This document shows, piece by piece, positions 33,428 through 38,700 of a stretch of DNA of 38,700 bases. Position numbers and translations under genes: made by a program. Within the stretch, counting starts at the first letter, position 1; every line of letters starts with the position of its first letter. The DNA lies in contig NZ_JAIULG010000044.1 of assembly GCF_020169415.1 (NCBI RefSeq), positions 1 to 38,700 of the forward strand, given 5' to 3'. The notes beneath the pieces were generated by a model, which saw only the letters and a list, made by a program, of their open reading frames with translations, was not told where the DNA came from and made no database searches. This DNA comes from Tsukamurella sp. M9C (GTDB taxonomy: Bacteria > Actinomycetota > Actinomycetes > Mycobacteriales > Mycobacteriaceae).

Positions 33428-34602
33428 TAGTTCTTCGACAGCGCCGACATCGATTGCCACGTCGGCCAGTCTAGGGTCCAGTCGTAGATGTCCCCGTCCG
33501 CCTCCGAGAGCTCGATCGACGTGCCCGTGACCTCGACCGGATCGCCGAACAGCGCGCTCTCGAAGTAGCGCTGCGCGTCCTCGAGCGAGAGGTTGATGCA
33601 GCCGTTGGTGACGTTCGAGGCGCCCTGGTTCCCGACGGTGTTCGGGTTGGCGTGGATGAACTCGCCGTTGTTGGAGATCCGCACCGCCCAGCGCTCGCGC
33701 ACGTTGAAGTACCCGGCGGCGGGGTTGGACATGGCGAAGTCCTCGTGCTTCTCGCTCACCACGTGGATGCCCGAGCGGGTGACGTTGCGCGGCAGGTCGC
33801 CCTCGCCGTACGAGCAGGGCAGGTCGAGGTGCACCTGGTCGCCCCGCATCACCCGGATCCGGTGCGACGGCGCCGAGGCCTTGACGATCTGCGACCGCCC
33901 GACGACGAAGTCGCTGGTCACGTCGCTGGCGCCGTACTGGCCGCCGCCGTGGTCGAGGCCGTAGAGCTTGGCGTTCATCGCCACCTTGGTGCCGGGCGCG
34001 AAGTACGCGCGCGGGCGCCAGTGGGCGCGGGAGCCGTTGTCCTCGGGCAGCCAGGCCCAGGCGCCCTCGGTGTGCGGGGTCGTGGTGACCTCGAGGGCCT
34101 TCTCGACGGCCGCCTTGTTCTCGACGGTGCCCGCGAACTTGAGGATGAGCGGCGCGGCGATGCCGACCTCGGCACCGTCGGCGATGTTGACCTGAACGGA
34201 CATCGTCGCGTCGGGCGAGACGACGGAGACCTCGCCGTCGAGGCTCGACCAGGTGCCGCCCTCACCGTCCGCGGCGCCGGACCAGCGGTAGGTGGCGCCG
34301 AAGCCGAGGGGCTCGCTCGTCGAATAGGTCACACCGTCGGGCGACGCGGTCAGTTCGACCTTTTTGCCCGATTGGGTGTTGGTCAGCGCGACGCCCGGAC
34401 GGAAGGTGCCGCCGCGGACCCGCACGGAGACGGTGTCGCGGGGGCCGATCTTCTTCCCGGCCCCGGGGGCGTACTCGAAGGTGGGAGCATCGGCCCTGGT
34501 CTCACCGATGCCGCCGTCGCGGGTGCAGGCGGTCGCGGCGACGGCCACCGTCGCCGCGGCACCGCCGAGGAAGGCACGCCGACGCACGGGCGCGCGAAAC
34601 AT
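33427..34602 (-). CDS. L,D-transpeptidase, LprQ/LdtMt5-like lipoprotein
   Basis: A 391-residue peptidoglycan cross-linking enzyme. The N-terminus has RRRAFLGGAAATVAVAATAC, a Tat-like twin-arginine signal with a weak lipobox at Cys26 or so. Two immunoglobulin-like domains follow (about 45-240), then the YkuD catalytic domain with SGIHVVSEKHED and HANPNTVGNQGASNVTNGCI. The nucleophile is Cys335. The usual SHGC is replaced by TNGC, so Asn stands where His or Arg is normal. Position beside murB matches lprQ (Rv0483). It would form 3-3 cross-links outside the membrane. Confidence 0.93.
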   Translation of the reverse strand: MFRAPVRRRAFLGGAAATVAVAATACTRDGGIGETRADAPTFEYAPGAGKKIGPRDTVSVRVRGGTFRPGVALTNTQSGKKVELTASPDGVTYSTSEPLGFGATYRWSGAADGEGGTWSSLDGEVSVVSPDATMSVQVNIADGAEVGIAAPLILKFAGTVENKAAVEKALEVTTTPHTEGAWAWLPEDNGSRAHWRPRAYFAPGTKVAMNAKLYGLDHGGGQYGASDVTSDFVVGRSQIVKASAPSHRIRVMRGDQVHLDLPCSYGEGDLPRNVTRSGIHVVSEKHEDFAMSNPAAGYFNVRERWAVRISNNGEFIHANPNTVGNQGASNVTNGCINLSLEDAQRYFESALFGDPVEVTGTSIELSEADGDIYDWTLDWPTWQSMSALSKN

Positions 34603-34609
34603 GTCGAAC

Positions 34610-34615
34610 ACCGTA
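34610..34615 (-). promoter_or_regulatory. -10 element (TACGGT) of the L,D-transpeptidase gene
   Basis: The hexamer is followed by seven bases and the ATG at 34602. It allows transcription independent of murB, which ends only 19 bases upstream. Confidence 0.4.
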
Positions 34616-34621
34616 TGAATT

Positions 34622-35683
34622 CTACTGGCGCAGCGGGGGAAGCTCCGCACCCACGAGCACGGGCTCGGGCCGCAGCTCGACGCCGAACCGGGCGAACACC
34701 CCATCCCGGACCTCGCCCGCGAGGGCGAGCAGTTCCGCCGTCGTGCCGGTGCCGCGGTTGGTCAGCGCGAGGGTGTGCTTCGTCGACAGCGAGACTCCCG
34801 TGCGGCCACCGTCGTAGCCCTTGCCGAAGCCGGCCCGCTCGATCAGCCAGCCCGCGGAGAGCTTCACGCCGTCGGGCGCGGGGTACTGCGGCGTGCTCTC
34901 TCCCGTCGCCTCCTCGATGCGCCGCACCGTCGCGGCGGCGGTCGCGGCCGGCACGACGGGGTTGGTGAAGAAGGAGCCGACGCTCCAGGTGTCGTGGTCG
35001 GCCGGGTCGAGCACCATGCCCTTGCCGCGGCGCAGCGCCAGCACGTGCTCGCGCGCGAGTGCCGGGTCGACGGTGGCACCGGGCTCGGCGCCCAGGGCCC
35101 GCGCGAGCTCGCCATACCGGACGGGGGCCGACGCACCGTCGGACAGGGCGAACCGCACCCGGAGCACGACGTCCGCCGGGCCCGAGGTCGCGTCGTGCTG
35201 CTTGAGCCGCGACGTGCGGTAGGCGAGGCCCAGCGTCTCGGGCGCGACCCACGCGGTCTCGCCGGTGGCGCGGTGGAAGAGCTCGACGGCATCGAGCCAC
35301 GCGGACACCTCGACGCCGTACGCGCCGACGTTCTGCACCGGCGTCGCGCCCGCGGACCCCGGAATGCCGGACAGGCATTCGAGGCCGCCGAGCCCGGCGT
35401 CGACGGACGCGGCGACGACGTCGTCCCAGACGGCGCCGGCGTCGGCGGTGAGCACGGTCCCGTCGATCGCGATCGCGTCGTGCGCCAGGTGCACGACGGT
35501 CCCGTCGAAGCCCGCGTCGGAGACCACCAGGTTGGAGCCGCCGCCGACCAGCAGCACCGGCTCGCCCGCGGCGTCGCAGCGCGCGACCGCCTCGGCGACC
35601 GCCGCGGCAGAATCGCAACGCAGGTAGGCGCGGGCGGGGCCGCCCAGGCGCAGCGTGGTCAACTCCGATAGCAGTTCAGGCAC
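34622..35683 (-). CDS. murB: UDP-N-acetylenolpyruvoylglucosamine reductase
   Basis: A 353-residue FAD enzyme that makes UDP-MurNAc for peptidoglycan. TLRLGGPARAYL starts the FAD domain, followed by VLLVGGGSNLVVSDAGF and the FAD loop LECLSGIPGSAGATPVQNVGAYG. TWSVGSFFTNPVV has the catalytic serine, and KLSAGWLIERAGFKG-like SAGWLIERAGFGKGYD follows. The C-terminal Glu lies in ELRPEPVLVG. The type I arrangement (longer form) is present. The start is GTG at 35683, six bases after TACCGT. It is divergent from the DUF2505 gene. Confidence 0.96.
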   Translation of the reverse strand: MPELLSELTTLRLGGPARAYLRCDSAAAVAEAVARCDAAGEPVLLVGGGSNLVVSDAGFDGTVVHLAHDAIAIDGTVLTADAGAVWDDVVAASVDAGLGGLECLSGIPGSAGATPVQNVGAYGVEVSAWLDAVELFHRATGETAWVAPETLGLAYRTSRLKQHDATSGPADVVLRVRFALSDGASAPVRYGELARALGAEPGATVDPALAREHVLALRRGKGMVLDPADHDTWSVGSFFTNPVVPAATAAATVRRIEEATGESTPQYPAPDGVKLSAGWLIERAGFGKGYDGGRTGVSLSTKHTLALTNRGTGTTAELLALAGEVRDGVFARFGVELRPEPVLVGAELPPLRQ

Positions 35684-35689
35684 CCCGCA

Positions 35690-35699
35690 ACGGTAACGT
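35690..35699. promoter_or_regulatory. Overlapping divergent -10 elements of murB and the first DUF2505 gene
   Basis: On the minus strand TACCGT (35690-35695) is six bases before the murB GTG. On the plus strand TAACGT (35694-35699) is eight bases before the DUF2505 ATG. They share two base pairs and the start codons are 24 bp apart. Confidence 0.5.
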
Positions 35700-35707
35700 G
35701 TCCGGCT

Positions 35708-36223
35708 ATGACCACCCGTCTCGAGCGCTCGCTCGACTACGCCACCAGTCCGGCCGCGCTGCACGCCGCGTTCACCGACGATGCGTACTGGCCCGCCCGT
35801 GTGGCCGAGGTCGGCGGCGAGGGCGCCCGCGTCGCGGAGCTGTCCATCACCGGCGAGGGCGCCGCGCGCTCCGTGCGCGTGCTCGTGGTGCACGTGATCG
35901 GCGAGGACAAGCTGCCGCCCGTCGTCACCGCGGTCCGCCCCGGCGGCCTGGAGATCCACCGCGTCGAGGAGTGGGGCCCGTTCGACGGCACCCGCTGCGA
36001 GGGCCGCTTCTCCGCCGACATCCAGGGCGTTCCCGCGCAGCTGTCGGGCACCGCCGTCCTGGAGGCGGGCCCCGAGGGCGCGCGCATCACCGCCGACGGC
36101 GAGGCCAGCGTGTCGATCCCGTTCGTCGCGAAGAAGGTCGAGTCGCTGGTCGTCGAGAACCTGCAGGAGCTCATGGAGAGCGAGCGGGAGTTCACCCTGC
36201 AGTGGATCGCGGAGCATCCCTGA
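35708..36223 (+). CDS. DUF2505 (SRPBCC-fold) protein, first copy
   Basis: A 171-residue protein of the DUF2505 family, a START/SRPBCC-like fold thought to bind a hydrophobic ligand. RLERSLDYATSPAALHAAFTDDAYWPARV is the usual N-terminal helix-strand, and VSIPFVAKKVESLVVENLQELMESE is the C-terminal helix with the family VGxK-like turn. There is no signal peptide. Position opposite murB matches Rv0481c. It is followed after 18 bases by a diverged second copy. Confidence 0.88.
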   Translation: MTTRLERSLDYATSPAALHAAFTDDAYWPARVAEVGGEGARVAELSITGEGAARSVRVLVVHVIGEDKLPPVVTAVRPGGLEIHRVEEWGPFDGTRCEGRFSADIQGVPAQLSGTAVLEAGPEGARITADGEASVSIPFVAKKVESLVVENLQELMESEREFTLQWIAEHP

Positions 36224-36241
36224 CCGGTAAGGTTCCCCCAC

Positions 36242-36751
36242 ATGGCACGACGTCTCAGCTACTCGGCGCGCTTCCCGTTCCCCGCCGACGTCTTCTACAA
36301 CGCGTACTCCACCAAGGAGTACTGGACCGAGAAGATGACCGACTTCCGGAACCTGACCCCGCTGTCGGAGCTCTCCGAGTTCGACGTCGACGACGAGGGC
36401 ATCACGGTCGTCCAGAAGCAGAACCTGCCGCACGAGTACCTGCCGCCGATCGCGCAGGGCGTCGTGAAGAAGGACATGATCATCACGCGCGAGGAGTTCT
36501 ACGGCGCGTGGGACGGCGAGAGCTCGATCGGCGACTACAAGGCGTCGATCCCCGCGGGCCCCGGCTCGCTCAAGGGTGAGGCCTCGCTGTTCAACACCGA
36601 GACCGGCTGCACCATGCGCTACACCACCGTGGTGAAGGTCTTCGTGCCGTTCGTGGGCACCAAGCTCGAGCAGCTCATCCTCATCAACCTCGTGGACCTG
36701 TTCCGCGCCGAAGCCGAGTACCTCAAGTACTGGGTCGACAAGAACAACTGA
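36242..36751 (+). CDS. DUF2505 (SRPBCC-fold) protein, second copy
   Basis: A 169-residue paralogue of the gene before it. RLSYSARFPFPADVFYNAYSTKEYWTEKM and KVFVPFVGTKLEQLILINLVDLFRAEAEYLKYW align with the corresponding ends of the first copy, but the middle is diverged. The pocket probably differs, so the ligand may too. An internal TAAGGT hexamer eight bases before the ATG could act as its own promoter, although the 18-bp gap makes co-transcription likely. Confidence 0.85.
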   Translation: MARRLSYSARFPFPADVFYNAYSTKEYWTEKMTDFRNLTPLSELSEFDVDDEGITVVQKQNLPHEYLPPIAQGVVKKDMIITREEFYGAWDGESSIGDYKASIPAGPGSLKGEASLFNTETGCTMRYTTVVKVFVPFVGTKLEQLILINLVDLFRAEAEYLKYWVDKNN

Positions 36752-36755
36752 CCTC

Positions 36756-37523
36756 GTGCCCTCCCCCGAGGGTCGGATCACGCGCGGCACGACCGGACTC
36801 AATCGGCTGCGCCGCAGCGACCGCTGGTCGGTGCACTCCCCCGCGGCGACCGCCGCGCTGGGCGGGCCGTCGCCGCTGGCGGTCGACGTGGGCTACGGCG
36901 CCCGCCCGAACACCACCCTTGAGTGGGCCGCCTGGCTGCGGCGCGTGTCGCCGACGGTGCGCGTGACCGGCCTCGAGATCGACCCCGACCGCGTGGTGCC
37001 CGGCCGCGACGGCGTGCAGTTCGCGCGCGGCGGCTTCGAGCTCGCGGGGCTGCGCCCGAACCTGGTGCGCGCCTTCAACGTGTTGCGGCAGTACGACGAG
37101 TCCGAGGTGGCCGACGCTTGGGCGATGGTCACCTCCCGCCTCGCGCCGGGCGGCGTCTTCGTGGAGGGCACCTGCGACGAGCTGGGCCGACGGTGCTGCT
37201 GGCTCACCCTCGACGCCTCCGGCCCGCGCTCGCTCACGCTGGCCTGGCACCCCGGATACACCGGCCACCCGTCGGACCTGGCCGAGCGGCTGCCGAAGGC
37301 GCTGATCCACCACAACGTGCCGGGCGAGAAGATCCACACCCTGCTCACGCTGGCGGATCGCTGCTGGGACGAGGCCGCCGGTTACGCGCCCTACGGCAAC
37401 CGGATCCGCTGGCGCGCGGCGGGGATCGCGCTGGCCGAGCGCACCGGCGGCGCCGCCCGCCCGCCCCGTCGCCCGGTCCGCGACAACCTGCTCACGGTCG
37501 ACTGGTCCTTCGTCGCGCCGTAG
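36756..37523 (+). CDS. Class I SAM-dependent methyltransferase-like protein
   Basis: A 255-residue protein with a methyltransferase fold. Motif I is PLAVDVGYGARPNTTLEWA, where GYG stands for the GxGxG loop. VTGLEIDPDRV has the acidic residue that binds ribose. FNVLRQYDESEVADAW replaces the usual motif IV, followed by RLAPGGVFVEGTCDE. It has a C-terminal region with paired Cys (RRCCWLTLD). The GTG start at 36756 is four bases after the DUF2505 stop, so it is in one operon with it. The substrate is unknown. Confidence 0.8.
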   Translation: MPSPEGRITRGTTGLNRLRRSDRWSVHSPAATAALGGPSPLAVDVGYGARPNTTLEWAAWLRRVSPTVRVTGLEIDPDRVVPGRDGVQFARGGFELAGLRPNLVRAFNVLRQYDESEVADAWAMVTSRLAPGGVFVEGTCDELGRRCCWLTLDASGPRSLTLAWHPGYTGHPSDLAERLPKALIHHNVPGEKIHTLLTLADRCWDEAAGYAPYGNRIRWRAAGIALAERTGGAARPPRRPVRDNLLTVDWSFVAP

Positions 37524-37526
37524 GCG

Positions 37527-37622
37527 GCTCAGGATGTCGAGGTCTGCGGCATCGGAGGTGGTCTCACGCACGTCCGAGTGCGCAGGAGTCGACATCGTGA
37601 GGCAGGAGTCGACATCGTGAGG
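37527..37622. repeat. 20-bp tandem repeat with an upstream inverted copy
   Basis: CAGGAGTCGACATCGTGAGG occurs twice without a gap (37583-37602, 37603-37622). A 15/20 inverted copy lies at 37527-37546, so the region can fold into alternative hairpins. The centre also holds GCAC-GTCCGA-GTGC. It fills most of the 139-bp gap between the methyltransferase and the nitrilase, and may be a terminator or a repeat element. Confidence 0.65.
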
Positions 37623-37649
37623 CGCGGTCACCTATCGAGCGCGAGTCAG

Positions 37650-37655
37650 TAGTGT
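37650..37655 (+). promoter_or_regulatory. -10 element (TAGTGT), leaderless promoter of the nitrilase gene
   Basis: The hexamer is followed by seven bases and the ATG at 37663. Confidence 0.5.
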
Positions 37656-37662
37656 GGTGCGC

Positions 37663-38478
37663 ATGACATCGCTGACCGTCGCGCTGGCGCAGATCGAGGC
37701 CACGACCGACCCGGCGGCCAACGCCGCGCTGGTCGAGGACGATCTGCGGCGCGCGGCCGACGCCGGCGCGGCCCTGGCGGTCTTCCCCGAGGCCACGATG
37801 TGCCGGTTCGGGGTGTCGCTCACGCCGGTCGCCGAGCCGCTCGACGGGCCGTGGGCCACGCGCATCGCCGAAGCCACGCGGGCCACCGGCGTGCACGTCG
37901 TCGCGGGCATGTTCACCCCCGCAGCCGACGGTCGCGTCCGCAACACGCTGCTCTCCGCCGCCCCCGACGGCACCCGCACCGCGTACGACAAGATCCACCT
38001 CTTCGACGCCTTCGGCTTCGCCGAATCGCGCACCGTCGAGCCCGGCGAGCACGCGGTGCTGATCGACGTCGGCGGGGTCACCGTGGGGCTGAGCACCTGC
38101 TACGACCTGCGCTTCCCCGCCCTCTACCAGGGGCTCGCCGACGCCGGCGCCCGCGTGATCGTCACGCCCGCGTCGTGGGGCGACGGCCCCGGCAAGCTCG
38201 ACGCCTTCACCACGCTCGCCCGCGCGCGGGCGCTCGACTCCACCACCTACGTCGTCGCCGTCGACCAGGCGCGACCGTCCGACCCGGAGCCCGGCACCGC
38301 GCCCCGCGGGGTGGGCGGCTCGCTCGCCGTCGGGCCCGACGGTGCCGTGCTCGCCTCCGCCGGCGACGGGCCGGAACAGATCGTCGTCGACCTGCCGCTC
38401 GCGCGCGTCGACGAGGTGCGGGCCGCGCTGCCCGTGCTCGCCAACCGCAGGGACTTCACCGTCGCCACCCAGGGATGA
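37663..38478 (+). CDS. Carbon-nitrogen hydrolase (nitrilase superfamily)
   Basis: A 271-residue amidase of the nitrilase fold. The triad is Glu43 in VFPEATM, Lys110 in AYDKIHLFDAFG and Cys146 in LSTCYDLRFP. This is the Nit1/Nit2-like branch, some of which repair deaminated glutathione or hydrolyse omega-amides. The mycobacterial neighbour of this arrangement is Rv0480c. The ATG at 37663 is preferred over a GTG nine bases upstream because TAGTGT is placed seven bases before it and family similarity begins with SLTVALAQ. Confidence 0.92.
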   Translation: MTSLTVALAQIEATTDPAANAALVEDDLRRAADAGAALAVFPEATMCRFGVSLTPVAEPLDGPWATRIAEATRATGVHVVAGMFTPAADGRVRNTLLSAAPDGTRTAYDKIHLFDAFGFAESRTVEPGEHAVLIDVGGVTVGLSTCYDLRFPALYQGLADAGARVIVTPASWGDGPGKLDAFTTLARARALDSTTYVVAVDQARPSDPEPGTAPRGVGGSLAVGPDGAVLASAGDGPEQIVVDLPLARVDEVRAALPVLANRRDFTVATQG

Positions 38479-38482
38479 GGAA

Positions 38483-38488
38483 CAATCT
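38483..38488 (+). promoter_or_regulatory. Possible -10 (CAATCT) of the last gene
   Basis: The hexamer is seven bases before the ATG at 38496, just after the nitrilase stop codon. Confidence 0.3.
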
Positions 38489-38495
38489 AACGCCG

Positions 38496-38700
38496 ATGGA
38501 CACGAACCCGAACGCCCCGCAGAACCCCGGCCCCCCGAACGGCCCGCAGAACGGCCCACAGGATCCGAACCTGACGCGGCCGATGACCCCGGCCGACCGC
38601 CAGCCGCCGCAGGCACCGCAGCAGCCGCAGGCGCCCCAGCAGCAGCCCCAGGCGCAGCAGGCCCCGCAGGGCCCCGGCCCGCAGGACGGCCTGACCCGGC
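38496..38700 (+). CDS. Pro/Gln-rich protein, N-terminal part (3' cut by window edge)
   Basis: The first 68 residues are almost entirely Pro, Gln, Asn and Gly (NPNAPQNPGPPNGPQNGPQD, then PQAPQQPQAPQQQPQAQQAP) and are predicted disordered. The frame is open to the end of the window. In M. tuberculosis the gene after the nitrilase (Rv0479c) is a conserved membrane protein with a Pro-rich start. The same is inferred here, but no transmembrane segment is visible yet. LTRP occurs near residue 26 and LTR again at the window end, perhaps a repeated motif. Confidence 0.7.
   Translation, partial: MDTNPNAPQNPGPPNGPQNGPQDPNLTRPMTPADRQPPQAPQQPQAPQQQPQAQQAPQGPGPQDGLTR

Noticed and set aside
37583-37622. 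A short CRISPR array
   Set aside because: The repeats are adjacent with no spacers and there are only two. No cas gene is present.

Overview
The window is about 70% G+C and reads as chromosomal DNA of a mycolic-acid actinobacterium (order Mycobacteriales). Gene content and order match Mycobacterium tuberculosis in several places: purS-purQ, purC-ptrB, purB, purD, a HIT protein next to phoP-phoR, and murB with an LprQ-type L,D-transpeptidase divergent from DUF2505 and nitrilase genes. Codon style and gene set would fit Tsukamurella or a close relative. That genus call is inference and I could not test it.

Layout. 1-2595: tail of a medium-chain dehydrogenase, then purS-purQ-apeB on the minus strand. 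2736-6116: MBL-fold hydrolase, MatC-like permease, DUF2334 protein and a glutathione-peroxidase-like gene. 6199-8297: MarR regulator coupled to a 14-TM drug-exporter gene. 8366-15353 (minus): small secreted protein, ptrB coupled to purC, purB, a TetR regulator and purD. 15393-17921: HIT hydrolase facing phoR-phoP, with a candidate PhoP box upstream of phoP. 18006-23539: GNAT-pirin pair divergent from an AhpD-like protein, a secreted protein divergent from an alpha/beta hydrolase, an AT-rich patch with an orphan ORF, GNAT, VOC and enoyl-CoA hydratase genes. 23581-28436: tRNA-Thr with a 55-aa membrane protein, then a probable amine-oxidation locus (aldehyde dehydrogenase, PucR regulator, FAD amine oxidase). 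28586-32444: ThrE-type exporter and the trehalose operon (53-aa protein, otsA, otsB). 32615-38700: transglutaminase, L,D-transpeptidase and murB (minus) divergent from two DUF2505 genes and a methyltransferase; then a nitrilase and the start of a Pro/Gln-rich protein.

The genes are mostly core metabolism and envelope functions. I see no insertion sequence, prophage, CRISPR array or obvious genomic island. Spacing is tight and no gap exceeds about 200 bp. Many start and stop codons overlap (ATGA, TGATG, GTGA, TAGTG).

The most striking signals are at the DNA level. About twenty genes have a TANNNT-like -10 hexamer exactly 6-7 nt before the start codon, the geometry of leaderless mRNAs. Several divergent pairs place their two -10 elements on the same few base pairs, and in two places the stop codon of one gene forms the first three bases of the next gene's -10. 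The octamer GACGGTGC/GCACCGTC occurs about 46 times by eye, far above composition-based expectation. There is also a candidate structured leader before the ThrE gene, a LacI-type operator before the trehalose operon, and several unexplained hairpin repeats. No wholly new multi-gene system was recognised.
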